Of a DNA stretch of 64,000 bases, positions 17,504 to 26,016 are shown piece by piece. Under the pieces are notes generated by a model, which was not told where the DNA came from, searched no databases, and was given only the letters and a program-made list of their open reading frames with translations. Source of the stretch: Streptomyces sp. NBC_01235 (lineage in GTDB: Bacteria; Actinomycetota; Actinomycetes; Streptomycetales; Streptomycetaceae); NCBI RefSeq assembly GCF_035989285.1, contig NZ_CP108513.1, positions 1,178,001-1,242,000 of the forward strand, given 5' to 3'. The stretch's first letter is position 1. Every line of letters begins with the position of its first letter. The translations under genes were made by a program, and so were the position numbers.

Positions 17504-17917
17504 TCACACCGCCTCTCCCAAGGCCGCGATGACGTCCGCCTTGCGGGGCTGGCCGGTGGCGCGCCGCACGACGCGGCCGTCGGCGTCGAGGACCAGGACG
17601 GTCGGCGTCTTGAGGATGTCGAGTTCACGGACGAGGTCCAGGTGCGCCTCGGCGTCGATCTCGATGTGGGTGACTCCGGGGACCACGCCGGCCACCTCGC
17701 CGAGGACCCGGCGGGTCGCTCGGCAGGGCGCGCAGAAGGCGCTGGAGAACTGCACGAGCGTGGCCCGTTCACCGAGTTCGCCGCCGAGCCGGTCCGCTCC
17801 GATTCGTTTTCCGTCGTCGCGCCCGCGCACGCGAACCCTCCCGCTCCGCCGCCGCAGCAGCACCCCGAAGGCACTCGCCGCCGCGAGCACGGCCGCGCAC
17901 ACCACCAGTCCGGTCAT
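17504..17917 (-). CDS. Membrane-anchored thioredoxin-like protein
   Basis: 137 aa from ATG 17917. An N-terminal hydrophobic segment (MTGLVVCAAVLAAASAFGVL) is followed by Arg-rich residues and a thioredoxin fold with the active-site FSSAFCAPCRATR and the cis-proline TPTVLVLD. The CAPC motif and the anchor suggest a thiol-disulfide role at the membrane face; topology (RRRSGRVRVR right after the helix) places the domain in the cytoplasm by the positive-inside rule. It is divergent from a DUF4395 gene. Confidence 0.85.
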   Translation of the reverse strand: MTGLVVCAAVLAAASAFGVLLRRRSGRVRVRGRDDGKRIGADRLGGELGERATLVQFSSAFCAPCRATRRVLGEVAGVVPGVTHIEIDAEAHLDLVRELDILKTPTVLVLDADGRVVRRATGQPRKADVIAALGEAV

Positions 17918-17992
17918 CAGGCACTCCAGCGTTCATGAGACTGCAAAGATTCCCGACCCCAGGAATCGCTTCCGTTGCGGAATGCTTGATTC

Positions 17993-18409
17993 ATGGACAT
18001 CGACGCGAGAGGCCCGCGCTTCGGGGCCGCCGTGACGACCGTAGTACTCGCGGTCGTACTGATCACGGGCAGCTCCTGGCTGCTCGCCTGGCAGACGCTG
18101 GCGTTCGCGCTCGGCACGGCGGGCGGAGTGGCGCGCTCGCCGTACGGCTGGGTGTTCCGCACTGCCGTACGGCCGCGGATCGGGCCGCCGACCGAGTTCG
18201 AGGCGCCGGAGCCACCGCGGTTCGCTCAGACGGTGGGACTGGTGTTCGCGGGCGTCGGCCTCGTCGGCCTCGCCCTGGGGCCCGAGTGGCTGGGCCTCGC
18301 GGCGACCGGCGCGGCGCTGGCGGCCGCGTTCCTGAATGCCGCTTTCGGGTACTGCCTCGGATGCGAGATGTACCTGCTCGTACGGCGGGTCGCGGTACGA
18401 GCGGAGTAA
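17993..18409 (+). CDS. DUF4395 family membrane protein
   Basis: 138 aa from ATG 17993. It has an N-terminal pair of hydrophobic segments (FGAAVTTVVLAVVLITGSSW, then LAFALGTAGGV) and a C-terminal pair ending AFGYCLGCEMYLLVRR. The conserved CLGCEMY and the PYGWVF region are the DUF4395 signature. In actinobacteria these proteins are often encoded next to thioredoxin-like proteins, as here, and the CxxC in CLGC could take part in electron transfer. That role is inferred. Confidence 0.85.
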   Translation: MDIDARGPRFGAAVTTVVLAVVLITGSSWLLAWQTLAFALGTAGGVARSPYGWVFRTAVRPRIGPPTEFEAPEPPRFAQTVGLVFAGVGLVGLALGPEWLGLAATGAALAAAFLNAAFGYCLGCEMYLLVRRVAVRAE

Positions 18410-18527
18410 AGGCGACTTAAAAGGCCGAGGTGGATCAAGGGGGTCGAAGTGACGAGGATCTCGCCGCTGTCGGGCACCAGGACTGGCTCCCCGGCCGTTC
18501 TTGGGGCACGATCTGCGAGATGCCGTA

Positions 18528-18547
18528 AACCTACGGCTGCGTAACTT
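18528..18547. promoter_or_regulatory. Dyad before the acyltransferase gene
   Basis: AACCTACGGCTGCGTAACTT has paired TACG/CGTA arms with outer AA/TT, about 52 nt before the acyltransferase start. TACGG-type dyads of this kind are seen before streptomycete lipid genes and are likely TetR-family operators. The rest of the 189-nt gap has no clear feature. Confidence 0.45.
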
Positions 18548-18598
18548 TGCCGTCGGGAGCCCTTCCCCGGCAAAGAGAAGGAAGGGTTCGCCCCGCCC

Positions 18599-19327
18599 AT
18601 GGCAGAGCTTGTCTACCGCCCCGTCGTCGGCCTCGCCCAGACGTTGTTCAAGGTCTGGGACCTCAAGATCGACTGCAAGGGGTCGGAGAACATCCCGCGC
18701 TCGGGCGGAGCCGTGCTGGTGAGCAACCACATCAGCTACCTCGACTTCATCTTCGACGGCCTGGCCGCGCTCCCGCAGAAACGTCTCGTTCGCTTCATGG
18801 CGAAGGAGTCCGTGTTCCGCCACAAGGTCTCCGGCCCGCTGATGCGCGGGATGAAGCACATCCCGGTGGACCGCAACCAGGGGGAGACGGCGTACCAGCA
18901 CGCGCTGGACTCACTGCGCTCGGGCGAGATCGTCGGGGTCTTCCCCGAGGCCACGATCTCGCAGTCGTTCACTCTGAAGAGCTTCAAGTCGGGTGCCGCC
19001 CGGATGGCCCAGGAGGCGGGCGTCCCGCTGATCCCGGTGGCCCTGTGGGGTACGCAGCGACTGTGGACCAAGGGCCACCCGCGCAACTTCAAGCGCAGCC
19101 ACACCCCGATCACCATCCGCGTCGGCGAGGCCATCGAGGCCTCCCGCGACAAGTACGCGGGCGCCATCACCCGGCAGCTGCGCGAGCGCGTCCAGGAGCT
19201 CCTGGAGGCCGCTCAGCGCGCCTACCCGGTCCGCCCCAAGGACGCGAGCGACACCTGGTGGATGCCCGCCCACCTGGGCGGCACGGCGCCGACGCCGGAG
19301 CAGGTCCGCGAGGCCGAGGCACGCTGA
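18599..19327 (+). CDS. 1-acylglycerol-3-phosphate O-acyltransferase family (PlsC-like)
   Basis: 242 aa from ATG 18599 with GAAGGAAGGG upstream. It shows the acyltransferase motif I NHISYLDF (Hx4D), motif II region KHIPVDRNQG, and FPEATISQS in place of the usual FPEGT, then VPLIPVALWGT. It transfers acyl chains to lysophospholipids at the inner membrane face. The upstream dyad at 18528-18547 suggests regulation with other lipid genes. The C-terminal tail (YPVRPKDASDTWWMPAHLGG) is the actinobacterial type. Confidence 0.9.
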   Translation: MAELVYRPVVGLAQTLFKVWDLKIDCKGSENIPRSGGAVLVSNHISYLDFIFDGLAALPQKRLVRFMAKESVFRHKVSGPLMRGMKHIPVDRNQGETAYQHALDSLRSGEIVGVFPEATISQSFTLKSFKSGAARMAQEAGVPLIPVALWGTQRLWTKGHPRNFKRSHTPITIRVGEAIEASRDKYAGAITRQLRERVQELLEAAQRAYPVRPKDASDTWWMPAHLGGTAPTPEQVREAEAR

Positions 19328-19397
19328 CGTCCGCCTGGCGGGGCGCGCCTGTCGGGGTTCGCTCTCGCGACCCCGCGCTCCGGGCGCGCCGCGGCGG

Positions 19398-19421
19398 CCG
19401 ATAGGGTCCCGGCCCTATCGG
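19398..19421. promoter_or_regulatory. Perfect 9-bp inverted repeat
   Basis: CCGATAGGG and CCCTATCGG flank TCCCGG, 39 nt before the next start. It contains TAGGGT, which could also be a -10 box, so it is more likely an operator overlapping a promoter than a terminator of the acyltransferase gene. Confidence 0.45.
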
Positions 19422-19459
19422 GTCGGCTGTGGTCCGCCGAACGCGCTACGGGGGCGAAG

Positions 19460-20503
19460 ATGCGGCGCTGGATGAAGGTGTCGGTGGCGGCTGCGGCCGT
19501 GGTCGGGCTGGGCGGCTGGATCGCCCAGCCGTACGTCCAGGAGTGGTGGGTGGTCCGTACCGCCTGCGACGGGATGCTCCCCGGCGGCGCCGTGCGCGAC
19601 CTCGTTCCCGACGACGCCCGGGTCGTGGGCACCGAGTCGGGCGGGGTGAAGGCGCTCGGCGACTACGGCTGCGAGGTCACCGTCGCGGGTGACCACAGCG
19701 CCGACTGGCGGCTGCTCAACCTGCACGCCTACACCGAGCGCGACGACCAGGACCGCGAGTTCATGTTCGCCTTCCCGGGGGGTGGGTTCGCGCGGCAGGC
19801 GGCGATGCCGCGAGGGCTGCCCGGGTTCATCGCCCGCTTCAGCACCCTTGAGTTCCTGCTTGCCTGCCCCGACCTGGGCAAGGACGCCGACGGTCGGCAG
19901 CGCAAGATGCTGGTGCGCGCCGGGGTGAGCCTCAACGGCCCCTGGCGGCAGCCCGCCACCTATGAGGTGGCCGTCGCGTTCGCCAACTCCGCCTCGAAGC
20001 GACTGGGATGCGGCGCCGAGCCCCTGAAGGCACCGGAGGGCGTCGCCCCGGCCGACCCGGACGAACAAGACCCGAAGACAGTCCCCCTGACCGCCGCCCG
20101 CGACACCGCCTGCGGCTGGCTGGCCGGCGCGGGGCTGCCGAACCCGACGCACTGGAAACTCGACGCCCAGCTCAACGACGCGGCGCCGACGGGCCGTTGT
20201 GACGTGACCATCGACGACGAGCTCACGGACGACGGCTCGAAGGGGATGACCTTCGTCGCCTGGTTCGGGGACTGGAGCAACCGTCTCGTCGCCGGCAACC
20301 ACACCAGTCGACCGTCCCTGTCCGCGAGCGCCCGCTGCGCCGGCGAGGCCGCCCGCTTCGCGCTCGACGCCTCCAAGGACGTCCCCGGAGTCGACCAGGC
20401 GAAGAAACGGGCGCTGTTGAAGGCCTTCGCCGCGGAGCAGGTGAAGCGGCGGGGCTGCACCGGCCTCGAACTTGACCCCGAACGACCGGCGACGGACACC
20501 TGA
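19460..20503 (+). CDS. Membrane-anchored hypothetical protein with two related Cys-containing halves
   Basis: 347 aa from ATG 19460 with GGGGGCGAAG upstream. A basic start and hydrophobic segment (MKVSVAAAAVVGLGGWIAQP) form a membrane anchor or signal. The rest is extracytoplasmic. Two halves look related: ACDGMLP...YGCEVTV (about residues 34-75) and TACGWLAGAGLP...GRCDVTI (about 215-250), each with two Cys that could form a disulfide, followed by a helical segment ending RRGCTGLEL. I do not recognise a function. It is convergent with the next gene, sharing a hairpin. Confidence 0.7.
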   Translation: MRRWMKVSVAAAAVVGLGGWIAQPYVQEWWVVRTACDGMLPGGAVRDLVPDDARVVGTESGGVKALGDYGCEVTVAGDHSADWRLLNLHAYTERDDQDREFMFAFPGGGFARQAAMPRGLPGFIARFSTLEFLLACPDLGKDADGRQRKMLVRAGVSLNGPWRQPATYEVAVAFANSASKRLGCGAEPLKAPEGVAPADPDEQDPKTVPLTAARDTACGWLAGAGLPNPTHWKLDAQLNDAAPTGRCDVTIDDELTDDGSKGMTFVAWFGDWSNRLVAGNHTSRPSLSASARCAGEAARFALDASKDVPGVDQAKKRALLKAFAAEQVKRRGCTGLELDPERPATDT

Positions 20504-20509
20504 CGCCGA

Positions 20510-20545
20510 ACGACGGACGCGCCTGACCCGGACGCGGGCCGTCGT
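20510..20545. terminator. Hairpin terminator
   Basis: ACGACGG/CCGTCGT arms with inner CGCG/CGCG pairs lie between two convergent genes. The last base touches the stop codon of the minus-strand gene. Confidence 0.6.
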
Positions 20546-22002
20546 CAGATCGTCAGCCAGAGCGCCCGGACATAGCGGTCGTCGATGACCTGCCGCAGGG
20601 CGGCGGCCCGCGCCTTGGGGATCCTCCGTGCCGTCGCCCAGAAGTCCACCACCCTGAGCAGCTGGTGCCGGGCGTCCATCAGGTCACCGCGCACCCTGCC
20701 CGAGGGGTACCGCGCGGCGATGCCCGCCATCGGCGGGCGGGTGGTCTCCTGCGTGGTGTGGGCGAGATAGACGCCGCGCGTGTACCGGCGGACGGTCGCG
20801 TCGAAGGCCGTGACGTCGGGGATGGTGCCGTCGCGGGCGTAGCGGGCCCGGTACTTCATCAGGGCGCCGACCCGGTCGGCCATGTGCTCCAGGTCGCTGT
20901 CGACCCAGTAGGTGTCGGGCGTGTCGAACCCGTCCCTGCTCGGCTTCGGGTGGTAGCCGGGGTCGCGGCCCTGTCCGTCCAGCCGCTCCAGGTAGTAGGC
21001 GAGCCAGGCGCGCTCGGCGGCATAGAGGATCGCGAACGCCTGGGGGTCCTTGGCGAGTTCGGCGACCAGACGCTCGGGGTCGGCCTCGACGTCCGAGTAG
21101 GGCTGGGTGTGCTCGAAGTCGGCGTGGGCCTCTTCGGGGGCGAGGAAACGGCCGTACGTCGTCCAGCCCTCGTCGTCGGGCGCGGTCAGGTCCGCGGGGA
21201 CGGCGGGGCGTACGGCGTCCTTGTCGGACCCGCCGTACCGGTGCTGGTCGACGATGTACTGGCTGAGCATGCGGGCGACGCCCGGGGCCATCCCGTCGGG
21301 CAGTTCGACCTCGTTCAGGGCGGCGGCCACCGCGAAGGCACTGCGGGCCTGGGCCAGGGTGTGCGGGTTCTCGGTCCCGGTGGCCCGGGTGGCCGCGTCC
21401 ACGACCTCGCCGAGCACCCTGCCGCCGTCGCCGCACGGATGCTCGTGCACGAGGAGCGTGCGTACGGCGTCGAGACGGGCGAGGTCGTCGCCCGGATCGA
21501 GGGCGCGGGTCGCGGCCGCCGGGTCCCTGACCAGGGCTCGGGTGGAGGAGGGGATCTTCTGGCAGGGCGTGTCGCCCCCGGAGCCGAGGAGGACGATCGG
21601 TACGGCGGTGGCGGTCGCGAGAAGGGCGAGGGCCACCGCGGAGGTGAGCAGCCGGTGCTTCCGCAACCGGGCGAGAAGGCGCCGCCGACCGCCCGGCAGG
21701 GCCTGCGAGCCGACGGGCGGACGGTCACCGGGCTCCGCCTCCGGCTGGTCTTCCTGGCGTTCGCCCGGCTGACGGGCATGATCCGCCGAGCCGACGGGCC
21801 GAAGTGCACCCGGCCCCGCCTCCGGCCGCTCTTCCCCCTGCCCACCCGGCTGACGGACGTGATCCGTGGGGTCCTCGCCCGGTCGGGCGTCGGGACGTCC
21901 CGGCCGACCGGTGTGCTGGACGTGCGGCCCGCCCTCCCCCGGCGGAGCGTCCTTGCCCAGGTTGCCGTTCCCGGCCGCATCGGCCTCTCCCCCGTCACGC
22001 AT
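20545..22002 (-). CDS. Hypothetical single-pass membrane protein with disordered N-terminus
   Basis: 485 aa from ATG 22002. Residues 1-110 are low-complexity (Gly, Pro, Glu, Arg, Gln) and likely disordered. They contain repeated HARQPGE/HVRQPGG-like pieces. A transmembrane helix follows (LLTSAVALALLATATAVPIV), so the N-terminus is cytoplasmic and about 340 residues lie outside. The outer part is helical with two Cys (GGDTPCQKI, HEHPCGDGG). No known domain is recognised. A TAATCT box (22010-22015) lies 7 nt before the ATG and there is no ribosome binding site, supporting this start as leaderless. Confidence 0.7.
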   Translation of the reverse strand: MRDGGEADAAGNGNLGKDAPPGEGGPHVQHTGRPGRPDARPGEDPTDHVRQPGGQGEERPEAGPGALRPVGSADHARQPGERQEDQPEAEPGDRPPVGSQALPGGRRRLLARLRKHRLLTSAVALALLATATAVPIVLLGSGGDTPCQKIPSSTRALVRDPAAATRALDPGDDLARLDAVRTLLVHEHPCGDGGRVLGEVVDAATRATGTENPHTLAQARSAFAVAAALNEVELPDGMAPGVARMLSQYIVDQHRYGGSDKDAVRPAVPADLTAPDDEGWTTYGRFLAPEEAHADFEHTQPYSDVEADPERLVAELAKDPQAFAILYAAERAWLAYYLERLDGQGRDPGYHPKPSRDGFDTPDTYWVDSDLEHMADRVGALMKYRARYARDGTIPDVTAFDATVRRYTRGVYLAHTTQETTRPPMAGIAARYPSGRVRGDLMDARHQLLRVVDFWATARRIPKARAAALRQVIDDRYVRALWLTI

Positions 22003-22050
22003 GCGGGGGAGATTAGCCGCAGCGACGGTCCGGGGCGGCGGCGGGGGTGC

Positions 22051-22644
22051 TCACAGTGATGTGGGGAGCGTCCGCCAGAGGAAGGGTCGGTCCAAAGCGG
22101 CCTGCAACGCGCTCAGGACGGCCGGGTGGGGTGCCGCGTACAGACCGGGGTAGTCCAGCTCGCCCGCCCCGGAGTCGGGCGAGAAGGCCAGTCGCTCGCC
22201 GTCCAGCGAGAACCGCGCGTCCACGCCCGGCTTGTTGCCACGCGGGTCCTGGCGGTGCCAGGCCCCTTTGAAGCGCACGGCGACGAGTCCGTGGACGGCG
22301 TATCCGTCGCCCTCGTCGTGCGCGAACCGCTGGTAGCACAGCGCGGTCGGGATGTCCTCGGCCCGCAGCAGGGCGGCCAGCGCGTGAGCCTTGGCGTAAC
22401 AGATGCCCGTCCCCTGCTCCAGTACGTCGGAGGCGCGCCAGGTGACGCGCGGGTCGCCGGCGTCCTGCGAGTGGGGAATGGTGTCGCGGACGAACTCGAA
22501 CGCCAGTCGTGCATAGGCATACGAGTCGTCCGCGTCCTCCGCAAGGCGTGCGGCCGTGGCCCGCACCAGCGGATGGTGGTGGTCGATGGCCTCGTCAGCG
22601 GCCAGGTACGCGGAAAGGTCGGGGTTCTCCTGGATCAGCTCCAT
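22051..22644 (-). CDS. Transglutaminase-like domain protein
   Basis: 197 aa from ATG 22644. The papain-like triad is visible: Cys in GTGICYAKAHAL, His in YAVHGLVAV and Asp in WHRQDPRGN. Bacterial proteins of this kind act as proteases or amidases. Start choice: an ATG at 22671 is also in frame, but a good promoter (-35 TTGACT, 18-nt spacer, -10 TATGCT) ends 8 nt before 22644, so the message would begin at that codon. No signal peptide. It is separated from the threonine aldolase operon by this promoter. Confidence 0.85.
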   Translation of the reverse strand: MELIQENPDLSAYLAADEAIDHHHPLVRATAARLAEDADDSYAYARLAFEFVRDTIPHSQDAGDPRVTWRASDVLEQGTGICYAKAHALAALLRAEDIPTALCYQRFAHDEGDGYAVHGLVAVRFKGAWHRQDPRGNKPGVDARFSLDGERLAFSPDSGAGELDYPGLYAAPHPAVLSALQAALDRPFLWRTLPTSL

Positions 22645-22652
22645 GGCGGGAG

Positions 22653-22694
22653 AGCATAGGAAAACGATCACTCAAGAGTCAAATACTTTTGAGT
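22653..22694 (-). promoter_or_regulatory. Leaderless promoter with overlapping dyad
   Basis: On the minus strand, TTGACT (22682-22677), an 18-nt spacer and TATGCT (22658-22653) end 8 nt before the transglutaminase ATG. An imperfect 10-bp inverted repeat (22670-22694, ACTCAAGAGT and ACTTTTGAGT) covers the -35 box and may be an operator. Confidence 0.6.
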
Positions 22695-22733
22695 ATGACC
22701 GCATACCTATGCATCGGAGTGCTTGCTGGTGCG

Positions 22734-23804
22734 CTAGCGCGCCATCTCCTCCTTGACCGCCGCCACGAACGCGTCGACGTCCTCCTCGGTCGTGTCGAAC
22801 GCGCACATCCAGCGGACGTCGCCCGCCGCCTCGTCCCAGAAGTAGAACCGGAACCGCTTCTGCAGGCGCAGGCTCACGTCGTGCGGGAGCCGGGCGAAGA
22901 CCCCGTTGGCCTGCACCGGGTGGAGGATCTCCACGCCGTGCACGGCCCGCACGCCCTCCGCCAGCCGCTGGGCCATCTCGTTGGCGTGGCGGGCGTTGCG
23001 CAGCCACAGGTCCTTGGCGAGCAGGGCCTCCAACTGCACCGAGACGAAGCGCATCTTGGACGCGAGCTGCATGGACAGCTTGCGCAGGTGCTTCATGCGG
23101 CGGACGGCGCCCTGGTCGATGACGACGACCGCCTCACCGAACAGGGCACCGTTCTTCGTGCCGCCCAGGGAGAGGATGTCGACGCCGACCGCGTTGGTGA
23201 ACGTCCGCATCGGGACGTTCAGGGAGGCGGCCGCGTTGGCTATCCGGGAGCCGTCCAGGTGGACCTTCATGCCGTGCGCGTGGGCGTGGTCGCAGATCGC
23301 GCGGATCTCGTCGGGCGTGTAGAGGGTGCCGAGCTCCGTGCTCTGGGTGATCGACACGACCTGCGGCATCGCGCGGTGCTCGTCCTCCCAGCCCCAGGCC
23401 TGCCGGTCGATCAGCTCCGGGGTCAGCTTGCCGTCGGGCGTCGCGACGGTGAGCAGCTTCAGGCCGCCCATGCGCTCGGGCGCGCCGCCCTCGTCGACGT
23501 TGATGTGGGCGCTCTCGGCGCAGATCACCGCGCCCCAGCGGTCGGTGACCGCCTGGAGCGCGACGACGTTGGCGCCGGTGCCGTTGAAGACCGGGAACGC
23601 CTCCGCCGTGGGACCGAAGTGGCTCCGGATGATCCGCTGGAGGTTCTCGGTGTAGTCGTCCTCGCCGTACGCCACCTGGTGGCCGCCGTTGGCCAGGGCC
23701 AGGGCGGCCATCACCTCAGGGTGGGCTCCGGCGTAGTTGTCGCTGGCGAAACCGCGGACCTCCGGGTCGTGGTGGCGACGGGCGTCGGTCTTCGGGGGGT
23801 TCAC
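22734..23804 (-). CDS. Threonine aldolase family PLP-dependent lyase
   Basis: 356 aa from GTG 23804. It has the beta-eliminating lyase/aldolase pattern: FASDNYAGAHPEVMAAL at the N-terminus, FNGTGANVVALQAV, AESAHINVDEGGAPE, VHLDGSRIANAA and LSLGGTKNGALFG with the PLP lysine. It cleaves a beta-hydroxy amino acid to glycine and an aldehyde, or a related substrate. Its GTGA start overlaps the SDR stop by 4 nt, so it is translationally coupled as third gene of the DUF6421 operon. Confidence 0.9.
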   Translation of the reverse strand: MNPPKTDARRHHDPEVRGFASDNYAGAHPEVMAALALANGGHQVAYGEDDYTENLQRIIRSHFGPTAEAFPVFNGTGANVVALQAVTDRWGAVICAESAHINVDEGGAPERMGGLKLLTVATPDGKLTPELIDRQAWGWEDEHRAMPQVVSITQSTELGTLYTPDEIRAICDHAHAHGMKVHLDGSRIANAAASLNVPMRTFTNAVGVDILSLGGTKNGALFGEAVVVIDQGAVRRMKHLRKLSMQLASKMRFVSVQLEALLAKDLWLRNARHANEMAQRLAEGVRAVHGVEILHPVQANGVFARLPHDVSLRLQKRFRFYFWDEAAGDVRWMCAFDTTEEDVDAFVAAVKEEMAR

Positions 23805-24547
23805 GGCTTCTCGGTGAGCCACAGACGCTGTCCGTTCACTTCGGGGGCGGGCTTCTCCCAGACTCCGACGATGGCCTCGGCCAGGTTCTTGACGTCCGTG
23901 AAGCCCGCGAACTTCGCGTTGGGTCGCTCGGCGCGCATCGCGTCGTGCACCAGTGCCTTCACCACCAGGATGGCAGCCGCGGAGGTCGGGCCGCCGCTCC
24001 CCCCGGCCTTGCGGAAGAAGTCGGCCAGTGAAAGCGTCCACGCCTCGGCGGCGGCCTTCGCGGCGGCGTAGGCGGCGTTGCCCGCGGTGGGGTTGCTCGC
24101 GCCCGCGGCGCTGATCAGGACGTACCGGCCGCGCTCGCTGCGCTGCAGCGCCTCGTGGAAGGCGAGGGAGGTGTGCTGCACGGTCTTGACGAGCAGCAGT
24201 TCCAGGAGATCCCAGTCGTCGAGGCTGGTCTTGGTGAAGGTCTCGCTGCCGCGCCAGCCGCCGACCAGGTGGACCAGGCCGTCGACCCGGCCGAAGTCCT
24301 TCTCGATGCGGGTGGCCCAGTCACGGGTCGAGTTCAGCTCGAGCAGATCGACCGTGTCGCCGGTGACCGTCGCGCCGCCCGCCTCGTAGCGGGCGTGGTC
24401 GACGGCCTCCGCCAGCCGCTCCGGGTCGTTGTCCGAGCCGACGACGGTCGCGCCCGCCTGGGCGAGCCTGAGCAGTGCCGCCCGGCCGGCGGGTCCGCCC
24501 GCGCCGGCCACCGCGATCACCGCACCGCTGAGAGCACCGTTCCCCAT
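23801..24547 (-). CDS. SDR family NAD(P)-dependent oxidoreductase
   Basis: 248 aa from ATG 24547, chosen because AGGAGG lies 7-8 nt upstream. It has a Rossmann start (VIAVAGAGGPAGRAALLRLA), the SDNDPER acidic loop for NAD, LVHLVGGWRG, ISAAGAS and the active-site YAAAKAAAE. An earlier GTG at 24622 is in frame and overlaps the DUF6421 stop by 4 nt (GTGA); it would add 25 residues made of a 5-residue repeat. Both starts may be used. The glycine-rich loop GAGGPAG is atypical of the usual TGxxxGxG. Confidence 0.88.
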   Translation of the reverse strand: MGNGALSGAVIAVAGAGGPAGRAALLRLAQAGATVVGSDNDPERLAEAVDHARYEAGGATVTGDTVDLLELNSTRDWATRIEKDFGRVDGLVHLVGGWRGSETFTKTSLDDWDLLELLLVKTVQHTSLAFHEALQRSERGRYVLISAAGASNPTAGNAAYAAAKAAAEAWTLSLADFFRKAGGSGGPTSAAAILVVKALVHDAMRAERPNAKFAGFTDVKNLAEAIVGVWEKPAPEVNGQRLWLTEKP

Positions 24548-24563
24548 GGTCTTCGCCTCCTGC

Positions 24564-24605
24564 GCAGTGTTCTGCTCAGCAGTGTCCTGCAGAGCAGTGT
24601 TCTCG
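24564..24605. repeat. 15-bp tandem repeat between two SDR starts
   Basis: Three copies of GCAGTGT(T/C)CT with an exact 15-nt period begin at 24564, 24579 and 24594. If translated from GTG 24622, they encode a 5-residue repeat (ENTALQDTAEQNTAQ). They lie between the operon overlap and the strong ribosome binding site. Confidence 0.75.
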
Positions 24606-24618
24606 GTTCGCAGGTCGC

Positions 24619-26016
24619 TCACGCGGCGATCCGCTCGGCGCCGTCCGCCGTGATGCCCTTGGTGGAGGCGATCACGTTCTTCAGCTTCTTGGACAGTGCC
24701 TCATAGAACATGCTCAGCGGAAACTCGTCCGGAAGCACGTCGTCCACGAGTTTGCGCGGCGGCTGGGTCAGGTCCAGGGCGTCGGGGCCCTTGGCCCACT
24801 TGGAGCCCGGGTGCGGGGCGAGGTAGGTGGAGACCAGCTCGTAGCCGGCGAACCAGTGGACGAGCTTGGGGCGGTCGATGCCGTCCCGGTAGAGCTGCTC
24901 GATGTCGGCGCACAGCTGGTTGGTGACCTGCGGGGCGCGCTGCCAGTCGATGTGCAGCGTGTTGTCGGTCCAGCGAACGACGCCGTGCTTGTGCAGGTAG
25001 GCGAAGAGGAGCTGGCCGCCGAGACCGTCGTAGTTGCGTACGCGCTCGCCGGTGACCGGGAAGCGGAACATGCGGTCGAAGAGCACCGCGTACTGCACGT
25101 CACGGGCCTGCGGGACGCCGTCGGCCTCCAGCTTCACGGCCTCCTTGAAGGCGGTGAGGTCGCAGCGCAGCTCCTCCAGGCCGTACATCCAGAACGGCTG
25201 GCGCTGCTTGATCATGAACGGGTCGAAGGGCAGGTCGCCGTGGCTGTGGGTGCGGTCGTGGACCATGTCCCACAGGACGAAGGCCTCCTCGCAGCGCTTC
25301 TGGTCGTGGACCATCGCGGCGATGTCCTCGGGCAGCTCCAGACCCAGGATGTCGACGGCGGCGTCGGTCACCCGGCGGAAGCGGGCGGCCTCGCGGTCGC
25401 AGAAGATGCCACCCCAGGAGAAACGTTCCGGCGCCTCGCGGACGGCGATGGTCTCCGGGAAGAGGACGGCGGAGTTGGTGTCGTACCCGGCCGTGAAGTC
25501 CTCGAAGGTGATGCCGCAGAACAGCGGGTTGTCGTAACGAGTGCGCTCCAGCTCCGCCAGCCACTCCGGCCAGACCATGCGCAGCACGACGGCCTCCAGG
25601 TTGCGGTCCGGGTTGCCGTTCTGCGTGTACATCGGGAAGACGACCAGATGCTGGAGCCCGTCCGCCCGGTCGGCCGCCGGCTGGAAGGCCAGCAGCGAGT
25701 CGAGGAAGTCCGGCACCTCGAAGCCGCCGTCGGCCCAGGTCCGCAGGTCACCGACCAGGGCCCGGTGGTAGGCGGCGTCGTGCGGGAGCAGCGGGGACAG
25801 CTCCTCGACGGCCTCGATCACGCGCCGGACGGCCTGCTCGGCGTCCGCGCGCACGGGTGCGCCCTCGGCCGCGAAGTCGATCGATCCGTCCTTCGACTGC
25901 CAGGGCCGGATCCGCTCCACGGCATCCTTGAGCACGCGCCACGCCGGGTGCTCCACCACCCTGGTCGCCGGAGGAACCCGCTCCCCCGTAGCTGCCTGCA
26001 CAAGAATTTCCGTCAT
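24619..26016 (-). CDS. DUF6421 family protein
   Basis: 465 aa from ATG 26016 with GGAGG upstream (GTGGAGGATGGGAC). It has no signal or membrane segment. Conserved-looking blocks include QHLVVFPMYTQNGNPDRNLE (about residue 120), FCGITFEDFTAGYDTNSAVLF, LWDMVHDRTHSHGDLPFDPF and RCEEAF. The last block, with four His/Asp residues close together, could bind metal. The function is unknown. It is first of a three-gene operon with SDR and threonine aldolase genes (GTGA overlaps), so a role in making or modifying a hydroxy-amino acid or aldehyde is an inference. Confidence 0.85.
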   Translation of the reverse strand: MTEILVQAATGERVPPATRVVEHPAWRVLKDAVERIRPWQSKDGSIDFAAEGAPVRADAEQAVRRVIEAVEELSPLLPHDAAYHRALVGDLRTWADGGFEVPDFLDSLLAFQPAADRADGLQHLVVFPMYTQNGNPDRNLEAVVLRMVWPEWLAELERTRYDNPLFCGITFEDFTAGYDTNSAVLFPETIAVREAPERFSWGGIFCDREAARFRRVTDAAVDILGLELPEDIAAMVHDQKRCEEAFVLWDMVHDRTHSHGDLPFDPFMIKQRQPFWMYGLEELRCDLTAFKEAVKLEADGVPQARDVQYAVLFDRMFRFPVTGERVRNYDGLGGQLLFAYLHKHGVVRWTDNTLHIDWQRAPQVTNQLCADIEQLYRDGIDRPKLVHWFAGYELVSTYLAPHPGSKWAKGPDALDLTQPPRKLVDDVLPDEFPLSMFYEALSKKLKNVIASTKGITADGAERIAA

